Below are positions 55,631-64,000 of a stretch of DNA of 64,000 bases, piece by piece; the first letter of the stretch is position 1; each line of letters starts with the position of its first letter. The stretch is from Hyphomicrobiales bacterium. GTDB taxonomy: Bacteria > Pseudomonadota > Alphaproteobacteria > Rhizobiales > Beijerinckiaceae. The stretch lies in assembly GCA_900473415.1 (NCBI GenBank), contig UCLR01000017.1, positions 91,796 to 155,795 on the forward strand, read 5' to 3'. The translations under genes were made by a program, and so were the position numbers. The notes beneath the pieces were generated by a model. It saw only the letters and a list, made by a program, of their open reading frames with translations. It did no database searches and was not told where the DNA came from.

Positions 55631-57229
55631 CTACGGCGTCGCGACGTAGCCGTCGCGGCGGGGGTCGGCGGCGCCGGTGAACAGCCCGCGCGCCGGGTCG
55701 ATCGAGACCGCCTGCATGCCGCCGCAGCGCATCGTCCAGCCGGTATCGAAGGTCCGCGCCTCATGCCCGCGCCGCACGAGCTCGGCGACGGTCTCGGGTG
55801 CGATGCGGTTCTCGATCTCGACGAGGCGGCCGTCCCAGAGCCGGGCCCGCGGCGCCTCGATCGCCAGCTGCAACGGCAGGCCGAAATCGAGATGCTGCAC
55901 CATCGCTTGCACCTGCGTCTGCAGGATGCCGTAGCTGCCGGGCGTGCCGAGCGCGAGCACCGGCTTGCCGTCGCGGGTCGAGAGCGAAGGCGCCATGCAG
56001 ATCGGCAGGGCGTCCCCCGGCTTCGAGCGATTGGGGCTGCCCGGCTGCACATCGGCCCAGTAGAGGAAATTGTTGAGGGTGAGCCCCGTGCCCGGCACCA
56101 CGACGCCGCTGCCGAAGGGACTGCCGAGGCTCTGCGTGAGGCAGATCAGGTTGCCCTCATTGTCGGCGATCGAGAGCGAGGTCGTATGGGCCGGGTCCTC
56201 CCGGTCCTGCGGCACCCATTGCTCGGTCGGCCCCGTGATCGGCTCGCCATCCAGAACACGGCGGCGCAGTGCCGCGACAGCATCGTCCGAGAGCATCTCG
56301 GCCAGCTTGCCCGCGCTCGGGTTGTTGTGGGCGATGCGCTCGCCCGCCGCCAGCCTGATCGCGCGATAGACGAGATCGAGGTGCTCCGGCCCGTCTTTGG
56401 ACAGTCCGGCGAGATCGAGCCCGTCGAGTATCCTGAGCGTCAGCAGGAACTGGAAACCTTCGCAGGGTGGCGGCGGCACGTTCACGTTGAGGCCGCGATA
56501 GGAGACGGCCAGCGGCTCGCGCCACACAGCCTTGACCGCGGCGAGGTCCGCCATCGTCATGGTGCCGCCGAGCGACTGGATATGCGCGACCACGCGCTCG
56601 CCCAGCGCGCCGCGATAGAAATGCTCCGGCCCCTTCTCGGCGATCTCGCTCAGCGTGAGGGCGAGGTCCGGCTGGACCAGCAGGGAACCGAGGCCCATCG
56701 GCTTGCCGCCCGGCTGATAGGTCTTCGCCCAGGCCGGATAGAGCGCGCCATGCCCTTGCAGGATCGGGGCCTGCTCGGTGAATTCGGAGGCGCCAAACTC
56801 GGCCAGAGCGAAACCATCCCGCGCCAGCGCGATCGCCGGCGCGAAGATCTCGGGCAGGGATTTGCGGCCATAGGTCTTCACCAGCTCGCACCAGCCGGCG
56901 AGATTGCCCGGCGCGCCGATGGCGAAGGGGCCGCGCTCCAGCTCGGCCCTCTGGCTGAAGCGCTCGGCCGGGAAGCTCGCCGGGATCGGCGGCACGAAAT
57001 CCAGCACGCGCACGCGCTTCTCCGCGCCGACCCACATCGTCGCGAGCCCCAGGCCCGCAAGCCCCGACATGAAGGGCTCCACCACGTTCAGCGCCGCGGT
57101 CGTTGCGGCGGCGGCGTCGAAGGCGTTGCCGCCCTGCGCCAGCAGCCGGGCCCCGGCCTGCGCCGCCAGAGGATGTGCAGCGGCGACTATGCCGTGGCGG
57201 GAGGTGATGGTGGGGCGGCGTCCGGTCAT
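55631..57229 (-). CDS. Gamma-glutamyltransferase family protein
   Basis: 532 residues, an Ntn hydrolase made as one chain that cuts itself into two. The nucleophile/processing site is Thr349 in DPAHTTSLSIADNEGN, followed by LTQSLGSPFGSGVVV and LNNFLYW. Family members hydrolyse gamma-glutamyl bonds (glutathione) or cephalosporin-like amides. No signal peptide is visible, unlike classical periplasmic GGT. GAGGAG precedes the ATG at 57229. It converges with the permease. The ABC neighbour might import its product or substrate, which is only a suggestion. Confidence 0.87.
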   Translation of the reverse strand: MTGRRPTITSRHGIVAAAHPLAAQAGARLLAQGGNAFDAAAATTAALNVVEPFMSGLAGLGLATMWVGAEKRVRVLDFVPPIPASFPAERFSQRAELERGPFAIGAPGNLAGWCELVKTYGRKSLPEIFAPAIALARDGFALAEFGASEFTEQAPILQGHGALYPAWAKTYQPGGKPMGLGSLLVQPDLALTLSEIAEKGPEHFYRGALGERVVAHIQSLGGTMTMADLAAVKAVWREPLAVSYRGLNVNVPPPPCEGFQFLLTLRILDGLDLAGLSKDGPEHLDLVYRAIRLAAGERIAHNNPSAGKLAEMLSDDAVAALRRRVLDGEPITGPTEQWVPQDREDPAHTTSLSIADNEGNLICLTQSLGSPFGSGVVVPGTGLTLNNFLYWADVQPGSPNRSKPGDALPICMAPSLSTRDGKPVLALGTPGSYGILQTQVQAMVQHLDFGLPLQLAIEAPRARLWDGRLVEIENRIAPETVAELVRRGHEARTFDTGWTMRCGGMQAVSIDPARGLFTGAADPRRDGYVATP

Positions 57230-57283
57230 GCTGGCTCGTCTCCTCGTCGCGTCCTGCGGCGATGAGAGCATGATATTCAAGCC

Positions 57284-58042
57284 TCAGAACAGGCTGCCCT
57301 GCCCGTCATCTTCGCGCGGCCGGGCCGCTTTGCGCGCATGGCTCGCCGGGGGCGCGGGCTCGGGCGCCGCGGCGAGAGGCTCCTGCAACTCCGGGCCGTC
57401 ATTGGCGACCTTGTTGACCGCCGGGCCGATGGCTACCGCCTCCAGCAGCGTGTCCGGCGGCGGCTTCATCAGGCCGGCGGTCTGCTGCGGCGTCGCCTGC
57501 GGGTCGAGCCAGGCGTCGTAATCGGCCGGATCGAGGATAACCGGGCAGCGGTGGTGGATGCCGGCCATGGTGCCGTTGGCCGGTCCGGTCACCATCGCGA
57601 CCGTGTCGATCTCGGAGCCGTCCGGCGAGATCCATGTCTCCCAGAGCGCGGCGAAGCCGAAAAAGCCACGGTCGGCGCGGCGGAACAGGAAAGCGTCGTT
57701 CTGCGCGAGCTTGCCCGTGCCGCTGCGCCGCCATTCGTAGAAGGCATCGGCCGGCATCAGGCAGCGCCGGCGGGTCAGGGCGTTGCGGAAGGAGGGCTTC
57801 TCGGCGGCGCTCTCGCTGCGGATGTTGATGACGAGCGGGAAGTCTTTCGGGTCCCTGACCCAGCCGGGAATGAAGCCCCAGCGCATCAGCAGGAAGCGCC
57901 GCGCCCCGTCATGCGGCAGCACAACCGGTATCGGCTGCGTCGGCGCTATGTTGAAGCGCGGCGGAAAGTTCGGCTGCTCGCGATAGCCGAACGCCTCGCG
58001 CATGGCTTCAGGCGGCAGGGTGATGGCGTAGCGTCCGCACAT
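57284..58042 (-). CDS. SOS response-associated peptidase (HMCES/YedK family)
   Basis: 252 residues. SRAP domain proteins form a covalent bond with abasic sites in single-stranded DNA through Cys2. Seen here are MCGRYAIT with Cys2 directly after the start Met, INIRSESAAEK near 92, the Glu of ADAFYEWRR near 105 and the His of MAGIHHRCPVIL near 167. The last 45 residues are Pro/Ala-rich and variable. No LexA-type box was noticed in the short upstream gap. It diverges from the unknown gene at 58131. Confidence 0.88.
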   Translation of the reverse strand: MCGRYAITLPPEAMREAFGYREQPNFPPRFNIAPTQPIPVVLPHDGARRFLLMRWGFIPGWVRDPKDFPLVINIRSESAAEKPSFRNALTRRRCLMPADAFYEWRRSGTGKLAQNDAFLFRRADRGFFGFAALWETWISPDGSEIDTVAMVTGPANGTMAGIHHRCPVILDPADYDAWLDPQATPQQTAGLMKPPPDTLLEAVAIGPAVNKVANDGPELQEPLAAAPEPAPPASHARKAARPREDDGQGSLF

Positions 58043-58130
58043 GGGCCGCTTTTAGCGCGACAAGGGCCGTCGGGATCAACACTTTGTTTGCGGTTCGGCC
58101 AGCATAGTCGCGCCGGTTCCGAGGCCTGTT

Positions 58131-58631
58131 ATGACCATCAAAGCAATGAAAGCGCCGTCTGCAGCGGCCTCCAATCAGGCAGGGAGCGGTCAGGCGCCCC
58201 GCCTCTCGACCGACTTCCTGAACCGCTACAACGAAGCGCTGATGCTGATCGAGATGGCGACCATGGACGACGGTGTCGTGGCCGATCTCCAGAGCTGGCA
58301 AAGCCTCAGCTATCGCGAGCACTTCGCGACCTCGTCGCTAAGGGTCGCGGCCTCGGCTCTGGCGGCCTATGACAAGGTCGATCCCGCCCGCGCGAAGGCC
58401 TTCGAGGATGCCTGCCAGTCGATGGACCGGCTGATCCAGGCGGTGACGGCGCTGCTCGCGGAACAGCCGCGCCCGGCGGACGTGCCGGTCGTGGTGACGG
58501 GCGCGAGCGAGGCCGTGCGCAGGCTGATCGCCGGCCTGACCCAGTTCATCAACGCCAATGGCGGGATCGACATCGCGCTCTTCGACGACACCGCCGTGCA
58601 GAACGAGATCGACGCGCTGCTGGATAACTGA
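58131..58631 (+). CDS. Conserved hypothetical soluble protein
   Basis: 166 residues, helical by composition. After a Ser/Ala-rich lead of about 24 residues comes LSTDFLNRYNEALMLIEMA, then LQSWQSLSYREHFATSSLRV and two further helices. The Tyr/Trp pattern recalls short proteins of unknown function in related bacteria, but I cannot name a family. The last residues (FDDTAVQNEIDALL) look like a packing helix. It is divergent from the HMCES-type gene and convergent with tlyA, whose stop codon directly abuts its own. Confidence 0.65.
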   Translation: MTIKAMKAPSAAASNQAGSGQAPRLSTDFLNRYNEALMLIEMATMDDGVVADLQSWQSLSYREHFATSSLRVAASALAAYDKVDPARAKAFEDACQSMDRLIQAVTALLAEQPRPADVPVVVTGASEAVRRLIAGLTQFINANGGIDIALFDDTAVQNEIDALLDN

Positions 58632-59360
58632 TCAGCCTTTTCGCCGGGCTCCGACAAGGAACTCGCGATTGCCATCGCCCCCCTCGATCGGGGAGGGGAT
58701 AGGCCCCTCCACCGCAAAGCCGAGCTGCCGCAGCACCGTGACGATCTCGTCGCAGACCTGCTGCTGGACCGCCTCGTCGCGGACGATGCCCTTCTTGAGC
58801 GCAGCTCGCCCGGCCTCGAATTGCGGCTTGATCAGCGCCGCGATCGCCGCTTCCGGAGCCAGCAGCGCGGCGACCGCCGGCAGCACCAGCTTGAGCGAGA
58901 TGAAGCTGACATCGATCGCCGCAAGCTGCGGCCGTTCCGGCAGCGCTTCCGGGGGCAGCGTGCGGATGTCCTGGCCTTCGAGGCTGGTGACGCGCGAATC
59001 GGCGCGCAGCGAGGCATGGAGTTGGTCGCGGCCGACATCGACCGCGACGACATGGCGGGCGCCGCGCTTCAGCAGCAGATCGGTGAAGCCACCCGTCGAG
59101 GCGCCGACGTCGAGGCAGGTCAGTCCCGCCGGATCGAAGCCGAAGGCATCGAGCGCGCCTGCAAGCTTCAGCCCACCGCGCGAGACATAAGGATGCGGCG
59201 CTTGCGCGATAAGCTCCGCATCCCGCGCCACCATCTCGGAGGCCTTGCGGACGGCCACGCCATTGGCACTGACGAGGCCGGCGGCGATGGCCGCCTGCGC
59301 CCGCGCCCGGCTCTCGAAGAAGCCGCGCTCGACGAGGAGCTGGTCGGCCCTGGTCTTCAT
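58632..59360 (-). CDS. tlyA: TlyA family RNA methyltransferase/hemolysin
   Basis: 242 residues. An S4 RNA-binding domain (residues about 3-62: RADQLLVERGFFESRARAQ) is joined to a Rossmann methyltransferase with LDVGASTGGFTDLLLKRG near 85, AIDVSFISLKLVLPA near 148 and LIKPQFEAG near 180. TlyA adds 2'-O-methyl groups to rRNA cytidines in some bacteria. The start lies 10 bases after the dxs stop, the usual dxs-tlyA order, so the pair is one transcript. Confidence 0.9.
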   Translation of the reverse strand: MKTRADQLLVERGFFESRARAQAAIAAGLVSANGVAVRKASEMVARDAELIAQAPHPYVSRGGLKLAGALDAFGFDPAGLTCLDVGASTGGFTDLLLKRGARHVVAVDVGRDQLHASLRADSRVTSLEGQDIRTLPPEALPERPQLAAIDVSFISLKLVLPAVAALLAPEAAIAALIKPQFEAGRAALKKGIVRDEAVQQQVCDEIVTVLRQLGFAVEGPIPSPIEGGDGNREFLVGARRKG

Positions 59361-59370
59361 GGCGCCGCCT

Positions 59371-61293
59371 TCAGGCGAGCTTCACGGCGCTCGGCGCTCC
59401 CAGCGCGCCCTCGACGGCCGCCACGATGCCAGCGGCATCGAGCCCCGCGGCGGCATACATGGCGTCGGGCTTGTCGTGGTCCTGATAGACGTCGGGCAGC
59501 GTCAGCGCCCTGACCTTCAGCCCCTTGTCGAGCGCGCCCTCGCGCGCCAGCAGATGCAGCACATGGCTGCCGAAGCCGCCGACCGAGCCTTCCTCGATGG
59601 TGATGAGGATGTCGTGCTCGCGCGCGAGCTTCAGGATCAGCGCCTCGTCGAGAGGCTTGGCGAAACGGGCGTCCGCCACGGTGGTCGAAAGCCCGCGCTG
59701 CCCCAGCAGATCGGCCGCCTTGAGGGACTCGGCCAGCCGCGTGCCGAGCGAGAGCAGCGCCACCTGCGTGCCCTCGCGGACGATCCGCCCCTTGCCGATT
59801 TCCAGCGGCACGCCGACATCGGGGATCTCGGCGCCGACGCCCTCGCCGCGCGGATAACGGAAGGCGATCGGGCCAGCGTCGTAGGCCGCGGCGGTCGCGA
59901 CCATATGGGTCAGTTCCGCCTCGTCGGCCGCCGCCATCACCACCATGTCGGGCAGGCAGGCGAGGTAGGCGATGTCGAAGGAACCGGCATGCGTCGCGCC
60001 ATCTGCGCCCACCAGCCCCGCGCGATCCAGCGCGAAGCGCACGGGCAGCTTCTGGATCGCCACGTCATGGACGATCTGATCGTAGGCGCGCTGCATGAAG
60101 GTCGAGTAGATCGCGACGAAGGGCTTGTAGCCTTCCGTCGCGAGCCCGGCGGCGAAGGTCACCGCATGTTGTTCGGCGATGCCGACATCGAAGGTGCGGT
60201 CCGGGAAAGCGTCGCCAAACGAGTCGAGCCCGGTGCCCGAGGGCATGGCGGCGGTGACGGCGACGATCTTGTCGTCCTCCCGCGCCTGCTTGATCAGCGC
60301 ATTGGCGAAGACGCCCGTATAGCTCGGCGCATTCGCCGGCGCCTTGGCCTGCAGCCCGGTGACGGGGTCGAACTTGACGACGCCGTGATATTTGTCGGCG
60401 CTCGCCTCGGCCGGGCCGTAGCCCTTGCCCTTCTGCGTCACGACATGGACGAGGATCGGCCCATCGCCCGCGTCGCGGACATTGCGCAGTACGGGCAGCA
60501 GGTGGTCGAGGTTATGGCCGTCGATCGGCCCGACATAGTAGAAGCCGAGCTCCTCGAACATCGTGCCGCCGGTCCAGAAGCCGCGGGCATATTCCTCGGT
60601 GCGCTTGGCCTTGTCGTGGAAGAAGCGCGGCAGCTTCTCGGCGAGTTGCTTGGCGACCTCGCGCAGCGACAGATAGGTGCGCCCCGAGACGAGCCGGGCC
60701 AGATAGGCCGACATCGCGCCGACCGGCGGGGCGATCGACATGTCGTTGTCGTTGAGGATGACGATGAGGCGCGAGCCCAGCGCGCCGGCATTGTTCATCG
60801 CCTCATAGGCCATGCCGGCCGACATCGCGCCGTCGCCGATCACGGCGATGACGTTGTTGTGCCCGCCCTTGAGATCGCGTCCGACGGCCATGCCGAGCCC
60901 GGCCGAGATCGAGGTCGAGGAATGGGCGGCGCCGAAGGGGTCGTATTCGCTTTCCGCGCGCTTGGTGAAGCCGGAAAGGCCGCCGGGCTGGCGCAGCGTG
61001 CGGATGCGCTCGCGCCGGCCGGTCAGGATCTTGTGCGGATAGGCCTGGTGGCCGACATCCCAGATCAGCCGGTCCCGCGGCGTGTCGAAGACATGGTGCA
61101 GGGCGACCGTGAGCTCGACCACGCCGAGGCCGGCGCCGAGATGCCCGCCCGTGACGGAGACGGCGTCGATCGTCTCCAGCCGCAGCTCGTCGGCGAGTTG
61201 GCGCAGCTGCGCCTCGTCGAGAGCCCTGAGGTCGGCGGGATGGCGGATCGTGTCGAGGAGCGGCGTGGCGGGGCGTGGCACGAAGCTGTTCAT
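59371..61293 (-). CDS. dxs: 1-Deoxy-D-xylulose-5-phosphate synthase
   Basis: 640 residues, first enzyme of the MEP isoprenoid pathway: pyruvate plus glyceraldehyde 3-phosphate to DXP with thiamine pyrophosphate. Seen are [18 protein letters not shown] near 51, the TPP motif starting [18 protein letters not shown] near 152, and the transketolase domain with [15 protein letters not shown] near 370 and [14 protein letters not shown] near 415. The ATG at 61293 gives normal length; the frame extends to 61497 without family similarity. It is followed by tlyA. The pathway should feed quinones, hopanoids and undecaprenol. Confidence 0.95.
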   Translation of the reverse strand: MNSFVPRPATPLLDTIRHPADLRALDEAQLRQLADELRLETIDAVSVTGGHLGAGLGVVELTVALHHVFDTPRDRLIWDVGHQAYPHKILTGRRERIRTLRQPGGLSGFTKRAESEYDPFGAAHSSTSISAGLGMAVGRDLKGGHNNVIAVIGDGAMSAGMAYEAMNNAGALGSRLIVILNDNDMSIAPPVGAMSAYLARLVSGRTYLSLREVAKQLAEKLPRFFHDKAKRTEEYARGFWTGGTMFEELGFYYVGPIDGHNLDHLLPVLRNVRDAGDGPILVHVVTQKGKGYGPAEASADKYHGVVKFDPVTGLQAKAPANAPSYTGVFANALIKQAREDDKIVAVTAAMPSGTGLDSFGDAFPDRTFDVGIAEQHAVTFAAGLATEGYKPFVAIYSTFMQRAYDQIVHDVAIQKLPVRFALDRAGLVGADGATHAGSFDIAYLACLPDMVVMAAADEAELTHMVATAAAYDAGPIAFRYPRGEGVGAEIPDVGVPLEIGKGRIVREGTQVALLSLGTRLAESLKAADLLGQRGLSTTVADARFAKPLDEALILKLAREHDILITIEEGSVGGFGSHVLHLLAREGALDKGLKVRALTLPDVYQDHDKPDAMYAAAGLDAAGIVAAVEGALGAPSAVKLA

Positions 61294-61357
61294 TTTGTTG
61301 GAACGGGGCCGTCCTGAATAAAGCCTGCGCGCCGGGCTGGCAAACCCGGCAGCCGCC

Positions 61358-62278
61358 TCAGCCCTCCGGCAGCGGGATGAACTCGGTCTCGTCGCCGGGC
61401 ACCGTCTCGAAGCGGCCGGTCTTCCACTCCTGCTTGGCCTGGTCGATGCGCTCCTTGGAGGAGGAGACGAAGTTCCACCAGATATTCCGGGGGCCATCCA
61501 TCGGCTCTCCGCCGACGAGCATCACCCGGGTCTGGTCGACCGCGAGGATCGAGATGCGGTCGCCGGGCTTGAAGACCAAGAGCTGGCCTGCGCCGAACTC
61601 CTCGCCGGCAATGTCGATCTTGCCGGAGACGATATAGACCGCGCGCTCGTCATAATCGGGGTCGAGCGGCAGGATTGATCCCGGCGAGAGCACCGCCTCG
61701 GCGTAGAGCGCCTCCCAGGGGAACTGCACCGGCGAGGTCTGGCCATAGGCCGAGCCCATGATCAGGCTGATGCGTTTGCCGCCTTCGACGATGCGCGGAA
61801 GATCCTGGGCGCCATGATGCTTGAATTCCGGGGCGACCTCCTCATGGGTCTTCGGCAAGGCGAGCCAGGCCTGGATGCCGTAGAGCTTCGGCCCCGTGGC
61901 CCGCGCCTCCAGCCCCGTGCGCTCGGAATGGACGATGCCGCGCCCGGCGGTCATCAGGTTGACTGCGCCCGGCTTGATGGCGAGCGCGGTGCCGAGCGAG
62001 TCGCGATGCATGATCTCGCCGTCGAACAGATAGGTCACGGTCGAGAGGCCGATATGCGGATGCGGGCGCACGTCGAGCCCTTCGCCGAGATGGAACTCGG
62101 CCGGCCCCATCTGGTCGAAGAAGATGAAGGGGCCGACCATGCGCTGGCCGATCGCCGGAAGCGCGCGGCGGACCTGGAAACCGCCGAGATCATGCGTACG
62201 TGGCACGATCACCTTCGCGATGGCTTCGCAGGAACGGGCATCGCCCAGGATCGGATCAGCGGCGGGCAGTTGTGACAT
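61358..62278 (-). CDS. Pirin family protein (metal-dependent cupin)
   Basis: 306 residues of the pirin/YhhW bicupin family, some of which are quercetin dioxygenases. The metal site of the first cupin shows [15 protein letters not shown] near residue 70, then HRDSLG near 92 and HSERTGLE. The second cupin includes [14 protein letters not shown] near 220 and [16 protein letters not shown] precedes the ATG. It lies with an NAD(P)H oxidoreductase and a LysR gene, so a redox or aromatic-stress role is plausible but not shown. Confidence 0.87.
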   Translation of the reverse strand: MSQLPAADPILGDARSCEAIAKVIVPRTHDLGGFQVRRALPAIGQRMVGPFIFFDQMGPAEFHLGEGLDVRPHPHIGLSTVTYLFDGEIMHRDSLGTALAIKPGAVNLMTAGRGIVHSERTGLEARATGPKLYGIQAWLALPKTHEEVAPEFKHHGAQDLPRIVEGGKRISLIMGSAYGQTSPVQFPWEALYAEAVLSPGSILPLDPDYDERAVYIVSGKIDIAGEEFGAGQLLVFKPGDRISILAVDQTRVMLVGGEPMDGPRNIWWNFVSSSKERIDQAKQEWKTGRFETVPGDETEFIPLPEG

Positions 62279-62336
62279 GGCGGCCTCCTTGCTCGACGCC
62301 GGAGCCTAGTCCGATTGCGGCCGCCGGCAAGGCCGT

Positions 62337-62894
62337 TCAGGCTGCGGCGCGCGCGTCAGCCGCAGGGAGACGGTTGAGCCGCGAGAGATAATAGGCGCCG
62401 GCTGCCTCCAGCGCCTCGGCATCGGCTCGGCGTGCGTCATAGACGAGGAAAGGTTCGGCCCAGGCCAGCGCGCAGCGATGGGCGGTGGCCTCCAGCGGGC
62501 GCAGCAGCTCGCGCATGGAGAAACGGTTGGCGCCCTCCGGCGTGTAGGCGGTTTCGACATTGCCCGCCGTCGCCGCGACCAGCAGCGGCTTGCCCGCGAG
62601 CTTCGCGCCCTCCGCCTCATAGGCGATGTAGAACATTCGGGTCAGGACTGCGTCCTGCCAGGTCTTGAGCAGCGGCGGCGTCGAATACCACTGCACTGGG
62701 AACTGGAGCACGATGCGGTCTGCCGCGACCAGCCGGGCGACCTCCGCGTCGGCATCGATGCGCCCATCCGGGTAGAGCGCCTGCATGTCGACGATCTCGA
62801 CACCAGACAGCCTGGCGGCTGCGTCGAGAAGGGTCCGGTTGGCGCGCGAGCCGGCGAAGTCCGGGTGGAACAGCAGGATCAGGGTCTTGGTCAT
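62337..62894 (-). CDS. NAD(P)H-dependent flavin oxidoreductase (KefF/MdaB-like)
   Basis: 185 residues, a flavodoxin-like fold that uses FMN or FAD to reduce quinones or azo dyes with NAD(P)H. Visible are LLFHPDFAGSRANRTLLDAA near residue 6 for the flavin phosphate, QFPVQWYSTPPLLKTWQD near 68 and the C-terminal helical part. GAAGGAGG precedes the ATG. It is divergent from a LysR regulator, the common arrangement of a regulator with its target, and lies upstream of the pirin gene in the same direction. Confidence 0.85.
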   Translation of the reverse strand: MTKTLILLFHPDFAGSRANRTLLDAAARLSGVEIVDMQALYPDGRIDADAEVARLVAADRIVLQFPVQWYSTPPLLKTWQDAVLTRMFYIAYEAEGAKLAGKPLLVAATAGNVETAYTPEGANRFSMRELLRPLEATAHRCALAWAEPFLVYDARRADAEALEAAGAYYLSRLNRLPAADARAAA

Positions 62895-62958
62895 GACATC
62901 CTCCTTCGGGGAACGAGGTGAGGATGCCGCTCAGGATAAAATCACTCCAATGGATGAT

Positions 62959-62980
62959 CTATATATCGTAATATCGATCC
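62959..62980. promoter_or_regulatory. AT-rich dyad between the oxidoreductase and LysR genes
   Basis: A 22-base imperfect dyad of about 16 matching positions, beginning ATCTATATAT and ending AATATCGAT, lies directly before the lysR ATG (62982). LysR regulators bind such AT-rich dyads in the divergent gap to control themselves and the neighbouring gene. Assignment is inference. Confidence 0.4.
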
Positions 62981-62981
62981 C

Positions 62982-63887
62982 ATGAATTTACGATCGGTCG
63001 ATCTCAACCTGCTCGTCGTCCTCGACGCGTTGCTCGACGAAGCCCATGTCTCGCGCGCGGCGGAGCGCATCGGCCTGTCTCAGCCGGCGATGTCGAGCGC
63101 GCTGGAACGCTGCCGCCATCTCTTCGGCGACCGGCTGCTGGAGCGCGGCGCCGGCGGCATGGTGCTGACCCCGAAGGCGCAGGCGCTGGCCGGCCCGGTC
63201 AAGGAGGTCCTGGCCGGCATGGTGGCGCTGCTGGGTAAGGACGAACCGGACCTTGCCTCGATCCGCCAGACGGTGCGGGTCGTCATGGCCGATCATCCCG
63301 CCGTCGTGATCGCTCCGGCGCTGCACCGTCGGCTCGCGCAGACCGCGCCCGGCCTCACGATCGCGGTCATGCCCTGGCACGGCGCCGCGGCCGCGCTCGA
63401 CGGGCTGGGCCGCAGCAGCATCGACCTCGCCGTCTCGGTTTTCCCGAGTGTCGATGCCGACTTCACTCGCCGCGAACTGCTGCAGGAGCGCTATCGCGTC
63501 GCGATGCGCCGGGACCATCCGGCGGCCGGCGCCTTCGATCTCGAGCGCTGGCTCGCGCATCCGCATGTGCTGGTGTCGGGACGTGGCGATACGCGCGGGC
63601 CGCTCGACGAGGCGCTGGCTCGGATCGGGCGCGCGCGCCATGTCGGCATGGTGGTGCCGAGCTTCATCATGGTGCCGCCGCTGCTGGCGGAAACCGATAT
63701 GATCGGGCTGTTGCCGAGCCGCTGCCTGCCGGAGCGGGTGAGAGGCGAGATCGTCGCCTTCGAACCGCCGATCAGCGTCGAGGGCTTTCCCCTGCACAGC
63801 GCCTGGCACAAGCGTCGCGCCGGCGATCCGGCGGTGCAGCACGTCGCAAGGCTGATCGAGGAGCTGGTCGCAGCCCTGCCGGCCTGA
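62982..63887 (+). CDS. LysR-family transcriptional regulator
   Basis: 301 residues. The helix-turn-helix covers about residues 6-60 (VDLNLLVVLDALLDEAHVS, RAAERIGLSQPAMSSALERC), and the effector domain about 90-295. The N-terminal form MNLRSVDLNLLVVLDALL is NodD/NahR-like, a subgroup that often answers to aromatic compounds. It is divergent from the flavin oxidoreductase, its most likely target, possibly with the pirin gene. No clear ribosome site precedes the ATG; the dyad occupies that space. Confidence 0.87.
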   Translation: MNLRSVDLNLLVVLDALLDEAHVSRAAERIGLSQPAMSSALERCRHLFGDRLLERGAGGMVLTPKAQALAGPVKEVLAGMVALLGKDEPDLASIRQTVRVVMADHPAVVIAPALHRRLAQTAPGLTIAVMPWHGAAAALDGLGRSSIDLAVSVFPSVDADFTRRELLQERYRVAMRRDHPAAGAFDLERWLAHPHVLVSGRGDTRGPLDEALARIGRARHVGMVVPSFIMVPPLLAETDMIGLLPSRCLPERVRGEIVAFEPPISVEGFPLHSAWHKRRAGDPAVQHVARLIEELVAALPA

Positions 63888-63905
63888 GCCGAGTGAGCGC
63901 CGGCC

Positions 63906-64000
63906 TCAGTTGTCGACGTCGAGCGGCGTCGTGCCGGTCGGCTTGCCGTCGGCGCCGAGCGTGATGCGCTCGATCCGCGCCTCGGCCTGCTTCAGCAGCG
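63906..64000 (-). CDS. xseB: Exodeoxyribonuclease VII small subunit, C-terminal end (cut by the window)
   Basis: Only the last 31 codons are present, reading LLKQAEARIERITLGADGKP and ending PLDVDN. This is the typical C-terminus of alphaproteobacterial XseB, the small subunit of exonuclease VII, which degrades single-stranded DNA. The start lies beyond 64000. In many relatives xseB sits directly before dxs; here three genes lie between them. The short length makes the call less certain, but the pattern is specific. Confidence 0.75.
   Translation of the reverse strand, partial: LLKQAEARIERITLGADGKPTGTTPLDVDN

Noticed and set aside
59245..61317. 690-codon open frame on the plus strand
   Set aside because: Antisense shadow of dxs and tlyA.
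61331..61350. GCCGGG...CCCGGC hairpin between dxs and the pirin gene
   Set aside because: It has no T run on either strand, so I could not support a terminator; it may simply be GC-rich chance pairing.

Overview
The window is gene-dense, high-GC chromosomal DNA from an alphaproteobacterium of the order Hyphomicrobiales. A Bosea-like or related genus is my best guess; the species cannot be fixed from sequence alone. Support comes from the mucR gene, DUF1491, DUF2336 and DUF6456 genes, a DivJ-like histidine kinase, split DUF1214/DUF1254 genes, and the dxs-tlyA pair with an xseB end nearby. I see no rRNA, tRNA, CRISPR array, insertion sequence or prophage. Codon and base use look even throughout, so this reads as core and ordinary accessory chromosome rather than an island. 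Layout: 0-2 kb, a fluoroacetate-dehalogenase-like hydrolase overlapping a tartrate/malate dehydrogenase-family gene, behind two palindromes. 2-5 kb, two tandem TerC genes and an AzlC-AzlD exporter pair. 5-8 kb, an aminotransferase, a nitronate monooxygenase and MurJ. 8-15 kb, a lipid-type glycosyltransferase facing a YdjC-type deacetylase, a chemoreceptor, Fe superoxide dismutase and a large unknown membrane protein with a His/Asp-rich tract. 15-29 kb, oligopeptidase B and then a group that looks tied to cell-cycle control: MucR, a protein made only of a DnaA domain-IV-like fold, DUF6456, SufE, a DivJ-like kinase, an anchored Pro/Ala protein, DUF1491, DUF2336, a 69-residue protein coupled to a lipoprotein, DUF1214/DUF1254 and penicillin-binding protein 1A. 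29-36 kb, a Cys-cluster protein, pyruvate phosphate dikinase, a HAD hydrolase and a cold-response run (cspA, DEAD-box helicase, a tailed IF-1). 36-48 kb, a secreted 4x23-residue repeat protein, a SleB hydrolase, a transporter, a LysR regulator, TsaC, an acyl-CoA dehydrogenase, a methyltransferase, two SDR enzymes and two convergent CorA transporters. 48-64 kb, a cysteine synthase, an RlmD-type RNA methyltransferase, an FAD oxidase, a NitT/TauT-type ABC transporter, a gamma-glutamyltransferase, an HMCES-type protein, tlyA, dxs, a pirin/oxidoreductase/LysR insert and the 3' end of xseB. The most interesting structure lies between genes. Two exact TTAA-N7-TTAA sites, the CtrA consensus, sit upstream of the DivJ-like kinase and of the DUF2336 gene. 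Two near matches (TTGA-N7-TTAA) sit beside the PBP1A and SleB cell-wall genes. A perfect DnaA box (TTATCCACA) lies upstream of cspA. Together with mucR and the DnaA domain-IV-like gene, this suggests that much of the 17-38 kb stretch is wired into the CtrA/DnaA cell-cycle circuit. Separately, six copies of a REP/BIME-like element, each a pair of inverted hairpins, follow stop codons and show compensatory base changes in their stems.
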